DNA of 64,000 nt from Picochlorum sp. 'celeri' (Eukaryota; Chlorophyta; Trebouxiophyceae). Under the pieces are notes generated by a model. The model saw only the letters and a program-made list of their open reading frames with translations, was not told where the DNA came from and searched no databases. This document shows, piece after piece, positions 28,996 through 39,032 of this stretch (positions are counted from its first letter, which is position 1; the number at the start of each line of letters is the position of its first letter). Made by a program: the position numbers and the translations under genes. The DNA is taken from assembly GCA_010909725.1 (NCBI GenBank), contig JAACMV010000005.1, forward strand, positions 186,001 through 250,000, in the 5' to 3' direction.

Positions 28996-31900
28996 CTAGT
29001 CAGAGTCGGCGGCGAGGTCATCCTGGTCATGTAAGAGACCAGGGATTTGTGCCATCCTCTGCAACTCTGCCTTCTTGGCCGCAGCCACCTCTTCCGCATA
29101 GAGATCAGCGTTGTTTTGGTCCATGAACTTGTTCGATTGTACCAAAAAGTCTCTCAAATGCTGTTTGAAAGAGCTTATTTCCTTCAGATCAAGCATGCCA
29201 ATCACAGCTGCTTGCACTTGCTGAGGTCGAAGGTTGGGGAATGACGTTGAGAGCATCTCAGAAGTGTGCGACTGAATGAAAGCAACGTTGGAAGGGTATG
29301 CAGCTGGACCCAAGCTATCGTCCCATAATGGGGCCTTGATGACATCTGACTGGACGACAGAGAACAAATGGTGCAAGATATGGGCTTGCAGTACAAAACC
29401 TGGCTTATGGAAGGTATCCGTGAGGACTGCAAACACTTCTCTGAGGAGCTGCAAGTAGTAAGCCTTATAGAACGCTGTCGCCGCATCGCTATTCTTGAAT
29501 GTGTTTAGCATTTCATATAATAGGCGCAGGCCTGTGTCTGCTATATTTCTCTCAGTATGCCTGAATGCCCAAATCACAGAGTCTATGACTAGTTTCAACT
29601 GCCCTTCTGACATGTTGAACAATGTTCGCGGGCAGAATTTTGTCACAGCTCTAAGGAGGCCGAAGAATTTAAGTCTATGCTCCGGGTAATCTTCCATGTT
29701 TTGCGTGATCATACCCAGCGTACACTCAAAGACTGCTTCAAAAATGCGAGGCACCTCTGGCTCCATCTTTTCGCGCAATCTATTAATCATTGCAGCAAAC
29801 ATCGACAAAACCTCAGCGTCACGCGCATCTGGAACGTTTCGAGCATAGTCGCCCAGGATAGGGTCCATCATTGCTGGTACGTGCTGAGACACCACCATGT
29901 CTAGGTCGGTTGTTTTCTCTACAAATGTTTCGATAAGTTTTAACGTCACCTTCTTCACGCTTCTCATTGCTTTGACTTCCGAGCTTTTTGCAGCGTGAGG
30001 ACCACCAGTAGCAATTGTAGAACTAATCAGTTCTGAATACATTTTGTATACAGAGAGCATGTCCATGAAGATGCGATTCAGCTGTGTGACAAATGGACCT
30101 CCCAAAGAAGAGCATACGGAAACATTTGTTTGCAAGATATTCTGAACATTTTTCACTGTTTCTGTCGACTTTAGAACTTCGACGTTCTGGCCTGCTTGCT
30201 GAATTATTGAAGTCCAGAACGAATTAGGTGGAAGCATAAGTCTATCCAAATACTCTTCCTTTTTCTTCGAATCTGGCTCAGAGCTAATCATGATACCAAC
30301 TGCCTCATAAAACATATGAATTTGATGCTTTTCTAAATCCTTGATTGTGTCCGTGAGATTCGTCAGCAGCTCTGAGACAAACGGTTCCGTTTCGCCAACT
30401 TGGAGAACTACAAACTTCTTTTTGCACTTTGTGACGATCTTCAAAAAAGTCTCACACGCCATATCTTGGACACCAGGATGAGGTTCATGCATAAACTCGA
30501 ACTGTTTATTCACGACAGTTTTCAGGAACTTCCAGTGGTTCCTTAAGAATCGAGGGTACTGGCCAACAACATACATGATATTAGAGGCGATCACAGCCTT
30601 GTTATCTTTCCCTCGCGTAATCTCGCATAAATTCAACAAGTCTCTAATCACCGTCACCAGGAATCGATTCTCTTGCTCCTCCACCATACTTCCAGACACT
30701 GATCCAATGGCCCAGCAAAGCCTGTTCAATGCTCCCCACCCTTCTGTTCTACCATTTATCTGCATTCTAAGGGTATCCAACATCTGCTTCTCAGTATCTT
30801 CATGATCCAGATGACTCAAATAGACCAATGTCTCATGCATCGTCTTGTATCGCGCCAATACATCAGTGTCCTTCATCGTCTCTCTCACGACATTTCCATT
30901 TTCATCCTCGACAACAATCACCTCCTCTGGTTTGGCCATGCGGGCAATCATGAGTGATCTAAGTTGCGATAAAATCCCGCCGAAAAACTGTCTCCGACCA
31001 GTTCTGACCTTTTGGGCACCAGCAAATGCATATGCCGCATTTGGCTCAGCAGTCACAGATGAGTAAATGTCAGGAACAAAAAAGTTCCAATAATCCAAGC
31101 AAATCTTCAAAACTTCGTCATCCTCCACATACGATATATTCACAAGTATTTCCAAACCTTTCAGTAACTCCATCTGGCTTTCATTAGAAGCTGTCTCCAA
31201 AGCAGGCATGTGGGCTCTGAAAAACGACGTGAAAAACAGTGCCAAATTTTGCACAAATGCCTGATCCTCATCCGATCCATTCGCATGCGCTTGTGGGATA
31301 TTTGTCCCCTCAGGAAGCATAAATGCCAACTGTCTCATAAAAACAGAATACATGGTCACAAATTTCCCGTCGTGCTCCTCTCCCACTTGCAGAGCCCCCA
31401 CCTCAGTCAAGCACGAAAGAGTCACATTCCGATACGGAGGTGACGCCACGAGCCCCAACAACATATCTACCATATTCGACTCTAAAATGTATCCCAAAGG
31501 AACCCAAGAAAGGAAGGCATTCAACGTCGACAAGGTCGCCATTATCAAACTCTGCCGCTGACTTGCATTCAACACCATGAGACACAATTCATGTACAGCC
31601 GCAAACTGTTCATTGAATGATCCCTTCATTTCCTTTGTCTTCGCCACAGTCATACTATTCTTCGAGAAATCAAATACCTCCTCACTCAACAATCTCAAAA
31701 TATGCATGGAGTTCTCGCACAATGTCTCATTTGTCTTTGAAGCCCCAACAATATCTGGAATGAAGGATGGCCACTTATGCGGCCAATCCTGCTTCAAAAT
31801 ATCCACAAGTACCAGATTCAATTTATGTAAGAATATTTTCTCCTTCCTAAACGTCGTCTCATCCGTCGCAATCTTAATAATCAGATTACTAACATATGTT

Positions 31901-32416
31901 TTAATCCCTTCCCTCTGTTCATCTGGCAGAGCTCCCCACCTCGTGGTAATCACACTCTCCAGAATCTACACGCATTAATTCCGTCATCATTCCAATCATG
32001 AGGTGAAGCACATCAACCAATCACACGCACCTGCAACCCATAGAACTTGGTCTGCTGATTCTTTGTCTGCTCTAGAATGGCATCCACCCTCGTCCAAGCA
32101 TCAGGGTGTTCTTGCAATTGCTTTAAAACAGCTTCAGCTTGCATTCTCTGTAAAAGATACATATAATTCATCAATATCCCACGTGTCTCACCCTAAAAGG
32201 GTTGTCCAGGTAGTGATTGACGATCTTCGAGCCAATCAACAGCAACAATGCATGAATACCAGTCCTTCGGAATCATACCTGTTCATTTGACACTGCTGTA
32301 TAGAAAGAATCAACTGTGCGATCCAAGAGTTCCACATTCGCAGGTCCTCCGCTGGAAACGTTGAGAATGTTATTGACAACGGACGCAACAGCGTCTCCTC
32401 CTCCATTTTCCCCCAT
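28996..32416 (-). CDS. XPO1: exportin 1 (CRM1/XPO1)
   Basis: Exons 32279-32416, 32031-32147 and 28996-31965 (introns 131 and 65 nt) give 1074 residues, the normal XPO1 length. The N-terminal RMQAEAVLKQLQEHPDAWTR and KFYGLQILESVI segments are the Ran-binding importin-beta N-terminal domain. The central PHKWPSFIPDIVGASKTNE and the NES-groove region LCEITRGKDNKAVIASNIMY are conserved. The latter retains the Cys equivalent to human Cys528, the leptomycin B target. XPO1 exports leucine-rich-NES cargo from the nucleus. The third exon is nearly 3 kb without introns. Confidence 0.95.
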
Positions 32417-32719
32417 GACTACAATATCATATAGATTGCAGAGGACAGATTGTTGTTGGTATTACATCATATCCCCGGGCAAACCTCTGCGTCAGTTTGT
32501 CCACAACCGGTTCCATTCTAAATCGGACTGTAAGGATTTAGAAATATTCTCATGTCGCTTCTGCCACAGACGAGGTATGTGATCGGACACTCAAATTAAT
32601 TCATCGTAGGCATACTATGGTACATGCTGTAGGTGATTGTTTGGAGGAACAAAGAGCCTGACGGGGAGTCCTTTCAACGGACAGAGCGCATTGGTACCTG
32701 ACGAGAGAGTAGCACCACC
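32417..32719. other. intergenic region, divergent promoter
   Basis: About 300 bp between the XPO1 and LCB1 starts. No gene, repeat or clear motif was seen. Confidence 0.3.
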
Positions 32720-34360
32720 ATGGAGTCTCACTCTGCAAGAATATTTATAATTTTCTGCTGTTTAGGAATTGGAGCCGCCTATCTTGTGCATCTGGGTGGG
32801 ATGGACGTCACGTCACTCGACATTGATAGCAGCAAGCTGCGTCGTGTGGTTGGGAATCTGTTCATGGAACTCTATGAAGACCCTCTGGGTGCTGTGCGGC
32901 GTGGATGGGATACGATAAAGCCTGGGGGTGCTTGGCATCCGTCTGGATTTATAGAACACAAGGGCCATTTGGTGTTGGAAGGATTGATGATGATTATTAT
33001 TGCTCGGTTCATGTTACAAGGGTCTTCCAAGCCGAGGAAAGCGAGAATGGTTGGTGAAGGGCTTACAGAAGATGAGATTAATGAGCTGTGTCGAGAGTGG
33101 GAACCAGAGCCTTTGTATGGGGAGGTGACGGAGTTTCAAAAGACATGGATGGAGAATACCCCCACCATATCGTCTCATGCTGGGCGCACCATGACGGTGA
33201 ATGGGGTCGATGGGGTGCTTGATTTCTGTACTACCAATTTCTTGGGACTGGCGGACGAAAAACGTGTCGAGGATGCTGGTCAAGCTACCATGGACAAGTA
33301 TGGCGTTGGTTCATGCGGTCCCAGAGGATTCTATGGGACAATAGACGTACATTTAGACTTGGAAAAGCATCTCTCTGAGTTTATGAAAACCGAAGAAGCT
33401 ATTTTGTATTCGTATGATGCTGCGACCGTACCTTCAATTATACCTGCATTTGCAAATGCAAAGGATGTGGTGGTGATTGATGATGGATGTGCAAATGCTG
33501 TGCGTGCAGGATGCACCTTGTCCAGAGCGAAAGTATTTACGTTCAAGCATAATGATGTCGGGGATTTAGAAAAGACGTTGGCGAAGATTGTTGCAGAGGA
33601 GAAGAGGTTGAAAAAACCTTTGAACAGGAGGTTTGTAGTTGTTGAAGGATTGTATCACAACACTGGCGATATCGCTCCTCTCCGCGATATCGTGCGTGTG
33701 AAAAATAAATATAAATTCCGACTGATTGTTGACGAATCATTGTCTCTCGGTGTTCTGGGAGCTACAGGGAGAGGCGCTGCAGAGCACTGTGGTGTGGATC
33801 CGGAAGACGTTGATATTATTGCAGCATCTTTGGGCAATGCGGTGGCATCTATTGGAGGATTCTGTGCGGGATCCCGTGAAATGGTAGATCACCAAAGGTT
33901 AAGCGGTCTTGGATACTGCTTTTCTGCATCTCTTCCTCCCTATTTAGCATCAACAACAATGGCTGCTCTGGACATTATTGAACAAGACCAAGGGGTACGA
34001 GCAACATCGTTGACGAAGAATGCCCGTCTTTTTAGACAGCTACTGGAAAATGAGAAAAAGTTGTTTGACACGGTGGCGGATGGTGAACATGGCATCTCTC
34101 CCCTGATTCATGTGAGGCTTGCACCTGTGAGTACAGACACCTCCACCTGGGATTCTACTGAACTCCTGCTGCAGCATATAGTGCAAGCATGTCTCGAAGA
34201 AGACAATATTCTATTTACAGTAGCCAAATACTCTAAACTGGATGCATCGCACAGGCCTCCGCCGAGCATCAAGGTGACTGTGAGTGCAACACACACGGAA
34301 CAGGATATACATGCTGCTGTTCAAAGCCTGGTCAAACAGACCAAAAAGCTCTCTATTTAA
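32720..34360 (+). CDS. LCB1: serine palmitoyltransferase subunit LCB1
   Basis: A 546-residue intronless protein of the alpha-oxoamine synthase family, anchored by an N-terminal hydrophobic helix (about 9-25) and a second near 75-95. The segment FCTTNFLGLADEKRVE and the block GSCGPRGFYGTIDVHLDLE match LCB1, including the Cys equivalent to human SPTLC1 C133. The PLP lysine motif of LCB2 is replaced by DIIAASLGNAVAS, with no Lys, which is diagnostic of LCB1. With LCB2 it makes 3-ketosphinganine in the ER, the first step of sphingolipid synthesis. LCB2 is not in this window. Confidence 0.92.
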   Translation: MESHSARIFIIFCCLGIGAAYLVHLGGMDVTSLDIDSSKLRRVVGNLFMELYEDPLGAVRRGWDTIKPGGAWHPSGFIEHKGHLVLEGLMMIIIARFMLQGSSKPRKARMVGEGLTEDEINELCREWEPEPLYGEVTEFQKTWMENTPTISSHAGRTMTVNGVDGVLDFCTTNFLGLADEKRVEDAGQATMDKYGVGSCGPRGFYGTIDVHLDLEKHLSEFMKTEEAILYSYDAATVPSIIPAFANAKDVVVIDDGCANAVRAGCTLSRAKVFTFKHNDVGDLEKTLAKIVAEEKRLKKPLNRRFVVVEGLYHNTGDIAPLRDIVRVKNKYKFRLIVDESLSLGVLGATGRGAAEHCGVDPEDVDIIAASLGNAVASIGGFCAGSREMVDHQRLSGLGYCFSASLPPYLASTTMAALDIIEQDQGVRATSLTKNARLFRQLLENEKKLFDTVADGEHGISPLIHVRLAPVSTDTSTWDSTELLLQHIVQACLEEDNILFTVAKYSKLDASHRPPPSIKVTVSATHTEQDIHAAVQSLVKQTKKLSI

Positions 34361-34396
34361 TGAATTACATTTAAATATACCACAGATTCATTCACT

Positions 34397-35212
34397 TTAC
34401 GCTGCAGGAGGACGTAATTTCTCATCCTCTGACAGGTTTGATGCTGGCAACCATGGCTTGCCCTGCACAACATCACCATGTGGCTGCTGCTGCTGGTGGT
34501 GTTGCTGCTGTGGTGCCATCATACCATACTGCTGGTCGTGTTTCCCTAACCCATTGCTATTATGATCTACAAAAGAATGACTTGCTACCTGTGGCTGAGG
34601 CACCTGCTGCACCATGTGGTGCTGAACCCCTGGATATTGCTGATACATGACTTGTGCCCTCTCCCTCTCCAATGTCCCTGTCCTCTCCTCCAGAAACTTG
34701 TTCAACTGCCTCAATTGGTTCACTTCTACCCGTAACTGCCTCACAACTCGTATGGCGTCGACAATAATAGACAATCTATCAGTCTTATACCCCGTTCCTT
34801 CCCCTCCGCACACTTGTGCCAACTCCTCAAAGCACGAGTTCAGTTTTTCCCTCCTCTTCTTCTCTCTATCCGCCTTCGCCACCGCCGCCGCAGATCTACT
34901 CTTCTTAGATTTTCCATTGACCTCATCCGAATCAGCACTCTTCCTCTTTCCCCCCTCCTGTTTGCCCATATCCGGAATCCAGTTCACTTGTTTGGATGGA
35001 TCACTCGGCCCAGCCTCGTCCATCTGTCCCACCTGAGGGAGAGGCATACCCCCTACGAGACACTGCAATGTCTTATCATCCAAATCAATCCATGATAAAT
35101 TATCCCCATCCAGCAAATTCAAGGTATTCGTGTGCTTCTCTCTGCCACCACATTCCTGGCCTTCTTGCGCCTCTTCCTTCCCAGGTTCGCTCACATTCTC
35201 TGACACAGCCAT
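34397..35212 (-). CDS. bHLH transcription factor, ILR3-like (group IVc)
   Basis: A 271-residue intronless protein. The bHLH domain begins in AAVAKADREKKRREKLN and continues through FEELAQVCGG and KTDRLSIIVDAIRVVRQLR, followed by a leucine-zipper-like helix. The Gln/His-rich C-terminal region ends KLRPPAA, resembling the conserved C-terminal tail of plant ILR3/bHLH105 proteins, regulators of iron deficiency responses. The basic region keeps the E-R pair needed for E-box (CACGTG) contact. Function in iron homeostasis is inference from the family. A strong G-box palindrome lies in its own upstream region (35368-35381). Confidence 0.82.
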   Translation of the reverse strand: MAVSENVSEPGKEEAQEGQECGGREKHTNTLNLLDGDNLSWIDLDDKTLQCLVGGMPLPQVGQMDEAGPSDPSKQVNWIPDMGKQEGGKRKSADSDEVNGKSKKSRSAAAVAKADREKKRREKLNSCFEELAQVCGGEGTGYKTDRLSIIVDAIRVVRQLRVEVNQLRQLNKFLEERTGTLERERAQVMYQQYPGVQHHMVQQVPQPQVASHSFVDHNSNGLGKHDQQYGMMAPQQQHHQQQQPHGDVVQGKPWLPASNLSEDEKLRPPAA

Positions 35213-35737
35213 TCTCTCCTAATTCATAGAATTTATTGCCTGCAGTCTGTGCATTCTCAATGCCCGCCGACTGATTCAGTCTGTGTTACCATGACACGCG
35301 CTCGACACGCGCCTTTTTGTTTACGAACGTCCGTAAATAGTACACGTCAACGTCGACGTCGACGTCACGGTCACGTGACCGGTGCACCGTTGGGACCTTG
35401 TTCGTTGGGGTGTGAGGAGCTCAAGGACCTTTTCTCCCTCTGTAGTGAATTATGTTTGTGGAAACACACATATTATGAAACCTTATATCATGCTGTAGAG
35501 TTTGATAGCACTTTGAGGTCAAATGATGCACTGGACACGAAGAATGAGGCCGAAGAGTGGACATGGACTCAGAAAAGCATGTAGCCCTCAAGAGAGCGAG
35601 TCCCACTCGGCGAGTGGACTCAACGTTGGAGTCCTTAAATAAATACAATTAGGATGACCTCGTCACGAGGTATGATGGAGGCGGTCAATAACCCAAACCC
35701 TTTGTTACATTTTATTCATTCCATTCAATCTATCAAT
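35213..35737. promoter_or_regulatory. divergent promoter with G-box and ACGTCG palindromes
   Basis: About 525 bp between the bHLH gene and malate dehydrogenase. A 16-bp palindrome made of ACGTCG units lies at 35350-35365, and a 14-bp palindrome centred on a CACGTG G-box at 35368-35381. ACGT and CACGTG cores bind plant bZIP and bHLH factors. An open frame at 35249-35584 does not look coding. Confidence 0.55.
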
Positions 35738-36800
35738 ATGGTGAAAGAAGCAAAGAGAATCGTTGTCACTGGAGCTGCTGGTATGCTTTTTCTGCCCTGA
35801 TTCATGACGTGACTCTTCCCACAATGAGACGGGATACATTTTTCCAATTGCAGGTCAAATTGGATATGCAATTTGCCCACAGATTGCCCGTGGTGCTGCA
35901 TTGGGACCAGATCAGCCAGTCATTTTGCATATGCTTGATATTGAACCAGCGAAAACGGCATTGGAGGGGGTGAAGATGGAATTGTTCGATTCTGCATTTC
36001 CTCTCCTTACCGATGTGATTGCGACAACTGATCCAGAAGTGGCATTCAAGGATGCTGATTTTGCCATATTGGTGGGAGGATTCCCCAGAAAGGCAGGGAT
36101 GGAGCGCAAGGACGTCATGTCAAAGAATGTGGCAATCTACAAAGGCCAGGCTTCTGCATTGGAGAGATTGGCGAAGAAAGATGTCAAGGTGGTTGTCGTG
36201 GCGAATCCAGCAAACACAAATGCCCTTATATTGAAGGAGCACGCTCCTTCTATTCCACCAGAGAACATCACATGCATGACGAGGTTGGATCACAACAGGG
36301 CCATGGGACAGTTGTCTGTTCGCTCAGGCGTGCATATTTCCAAGGTTAAGAACACGATTATCTGGGGTAATCATTCCAGTACGCAGTACCCAGATGTGAA
36401 TCATGCGACGATCGACGGGGCACCTGCCAGGGATGTGATCAAGGATGATGCATGGTTGGATGGGGAGTTTATCACAACAGTGCAGCAGAGAGGTGCGGCT
36501 ATTATCAAGGCTCGAGGCCTCTCATCGGCATTATCGGCTGGATCCTCGGCATGCGATCATTTGAGGGATTGGGTGCTGGGAACCCCAGAAGGTACCTGGG
36601 TGTCCATGGGTGTGCTGAGTGATGGTAGCTATGGGGCTCCAAAGGATATCATGTACTCATTTCCTTGCACATGCAAGGATGGTAAGTGGTCTATTGTACA
36701 GGGCTTGACTATCAACGATGCCTCTGCGGAGAAAATGAAAATCACAGGGGATGAGCTTGTGGAAGAAAAGGCCCTTGCATTTGAATGCTTGCAGGGATGA
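35738..36800 (+). CDS. MDH: malate dehydrogenase, cytosolic NAD type
   Basis: Exons 35738-35780 and 35854-36800 (73-nt intron) give 329 residues. The NAD-binding GAAGQIGYA is split by the intron. Other motifs are MLDIEPAK (NAD selectivity Asp), [13 protein letters not shown] (mobile loop Arg), [19 protein letters not shown] and [12 protein letters not shown] with the catalytic His. The sequence pattern is that of cytosolic animal/plant-type MDH, without a targeting peptide. It interconverts malate and oxaloacetate for redox shuttling. Confidence 0.93.
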
Positions 36801-36981
36801 TTGCATGCTCCTCTATAAAATACTACTGCTTGTAACCAAGATATTTACAAAAAAATTGGGAGTTTTATGTACAATAATGGCTACGACGCATCACATGATG
36901 TGTGCCCAATTCCCTGAACCACACATGAGAAGCTGGCAGAGACCCACAAAAAGAATTCAAGGGACATTCAGGACTCCATAA

Positions 36982-37508
36982 TTACCACAAGTCATTTGTT
37001 GCCTGGTTGTACACATACGACGCGACAGCTTGAATCTCTTCCTCGGACAAGCTATCCCCGAATGCAGGCATGGCACCCTTTCCATATGTTGCCTGCTTAA
37101 TAATGCTGGCTTCAGACAAGCCTCCATCCAAGTACTGCTCCAAGGCAGACTTCTGAAGCGTCTTCTCAACCTGAACAATATTTTGGCCACCAGTATGGCA
37201 TGCAGCGCAGGTATTGGAGAAAACTTCCTCGCCAAGTTGCAAGTTTGAAGCCATCACAGGGGAGGCGATGCACAGGCCGGCAGCAACAGCTCCCACCGTC
37301 ATGGACACCAACTTGTTATGGACTGCCTTGTCCGGTCTGGCGACCACCTGCGTGCGTAACAACAGCAAAATACATTACATATAATACATCACATATAAGC
37401 GCCTATAGTGAAAATGCATCACAACATTCTTACCTTTTGAGCCGCTTTGTTGGAACCGGCAACGACGAGTGCGTTAGTACCGACGCGCTGTGCAGCAAGG
37501 ACAACCAT
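36982..37508 (-). CDS. CYC6: cytochrome c6, plastid-targeted
   Basis: Exons 37434-37508 and 36982-37347 (86-nt intron) give 146 residues. A basic transit peptide and a thylakoid-transfer hydrophobic segment (MTVGAVAAGLCIASPVMA, an alanine-type cleavage site) precede the mature protein. Its haem motif is CAACH, the axial Met is in KGAMPAFG, and the C-terminal helix ends YVYNQATNDLW. Cytochrome c6 carries electrons from cytochrome b6f to photosystem I and replaces plastocyanin when copper is scarce in many algae. Five GTAC cores lie 168-219 bp upstream (see the regulatory entry), as in copper-responsive CYC6 promoters. Confidence 0.93.
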
Positions 37509-37675
37509 ACTTGTTTTTTGAAAAGGAGAATTCGATGAGTATAACTAGTTCTTAAATTTGTGCTCCGTTCAATTGGTCGAAAGACATCTCAAGGCCACGC
37601 GGAGAAGGATAAGATTGCAATCTGCCCTGCAGGATCTGGCTGCAGGATAGGACACGTGCACACATGTACGACGAC

Positions 37676-37727
37676 GTCGTCAACCGGTCGATCAACGGTG
37701 TGTACCGGGGTACAGTACAGTATGTAC
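37676..37727 (-). promoter_or_regulatory. putative copper-response element cluster (GTAC x5)
   Basis: Five GTAC tetramers at 37676, 37702, 37710, 37715 and 37724, upstream of the cytochrome c6 start at 37508. GTAC is the core bound by CRR1, the SBP-domain copper-response regulator of Chlamydomonas, whose CYC6 promoter carries such sites. GTAC is self-complementary, so strand does not matter. Confidence 0.6.
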
Positions 37728-38383
37728 CGCACCCAACCCAAACCCAAAATGGTGGCCTCTCGCTTGTGATAGGAGGCTTCTCACATCCATCTTTCGGAAA
37801 AACGCAGAACAATCATAGCCCTATGCTTAACAAGTATTTGTAACTGTTACAGCGCCAAAAGGCATCACAGCACTTTTCTCAGTTTGGTTGGCTCTCAACG
37901 TGAGACTTGAGTGTCACACCAATCAGGATAGAGTTTCCAAACAGAATGTCATGTACCTGTTGATCAAACACGATCATATCAGCTTACGAGTCTTTCATAA
38001 AAGTTACGTACATATCTGACGATGCAACATGTGCACTGATGCATGGAGCACTTCAGCGATAGGTTGTCAGCAGCAAAAGGATTGAAGAAACGAAATGGCA
38101 CATACTACCGTAGTACTCGTTCTCGGCCACGAAGAGGGACAGTGCATACAAAATACAAATCATAAACCTGAAATAGCGTTACATTAAAGAAAACAGGAAA
38201 AAAATTGAGCAACAACCGATACTCGTAGAGGGGAAGCAGCAGCGACGAAGCGTCGGTTCAGTCTTGTCTGGGTTTCCGATACAACTCTGCTCGGCTGACA
38301 CACGAGAGTGGGGCACTTTACTTCCCTATTTCAAATATATATTTGTAGGCATTCTATCTGTACTATTACTTATCACAGCCACG
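37728..38383. other. intergenic region with unresolved open segments
   Basis: About 650 bp. On the minus strand an ATG at 38163 opens a hydrophobic, signal-peptide-like stretch (MICILYALSLFVAENEYY). Further open pieces follow near 38010-38045 and near 37885-37965, but no joining gives a convincing protein. A TATA-like CAAATATATATTTG at 38332-38345 could serve the cystatin-like gene at 38384. Confidence 0.25.
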
Positions 38384-38986
38384 ATGGGTTTGCTTCAACG
38401 AGGCGAAGGTCCATTGGCTGGAGGATTCTCCGACGCTCATGTGGATGCATCGATGAATAGTATCGGTGGGGACGAGTCTGGTGTGGTATATAGAGGAATT
38501 ATCGACGCCGTCGCGTCGAAGTTAGGGCATACGGATGGGGCGTTGAAAATCCTCAAGGCAGAGAGCCAGGTGGTCGCTGGGACCAACTGGAAAGTCATTG
38601 TTGGCGATTCGAGAGGCGAGAATTTCTACGAGGCGCACGTATGGCAGAAACTTCCTGTGTATGGAGGTGGGTTTGAAGTTACTTCGATCAAAGCAGTGGA
38701 TTCGAGTGGGGCATCAGATGTAGAATCCATCCAGGATCCAGGGGTGGATGCTGCTGTCAGCTTTGCCCTGGAAATGCTGTCACAGCAGAGCAATTCGTTG
38801 GCTCCATTTCAGTTGAAGAAACTCGTACGAGCTTCCAAGACTGATGAGAATGGGGGCAAAGTGGTGCACCATTTCATCATGAATGTGGGTCAGGGAAATA
38901 TGGCAGATCAACGAGTCAAGGTGGATGTGGAATCCAGCACGTCAACCGGTCATGTGTTGCGCCATGTGGAGTTTATTCCTGAATAG
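38384..38986 (+). CDS. cystatin-like protein, two domains
   Basis: A 200-residue protein from the ATG at 38384. The first half has an N-terminal GG pair, a helix, QVVAG at about residues 62-66 (the QxVxG loop of cystatins, inhibitors of papain-like proteases) and a following strand. It ends in a segment with GGGFEVTS. The second half repeats the helix plus strands (DAAVSFALEMLSQQSN) but lacks a clear QxVxG. The frame stays open 120 bp upstream through a hydrophobic stretch without an ATG, so an upstream exon adding a signal anchor is possible. The stop is 46 bp before the next start. Confidence 0.7.
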   Translation: MGLLQRGEGPLAGGFSDAHVDASMNSIGGDESGVVYRGIIDAVASKLGHTDGALKILKAESQVVAGTNWKVIVGDSRGENFYEAHVWQKLPVYGGGFEVTSIKAVDSSGASDVESIQDPGVDAAVSFALEMLSQQSNSLAPFQLKKLVRASKTDENGGKVVHHFIMNVGQGNMADQRVKVDVESSTSTGHVLRHVEFIPE

Positions 38987-39032
38987 TAATCTAGCATAGT
39001 CTATTCATTTTGTAAGCATATCAGAGCGCAAT

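Noticed and set aside
35249..35584. 111-codon plus-strand frame upstream of malate dehydrogenase
   Set aside because: Overlaps the palindrome-rich promoter, has no family resemblance, and its composition mirrors the G-box/ACGTCG repeats.
37885..38163. Minus-strand spliced gene starting MICILYALSLF
   Set aside because: The N-terminal segment is attractive, but no set of GT-AG joins gives a convincing continuation; left as an unresolved region.
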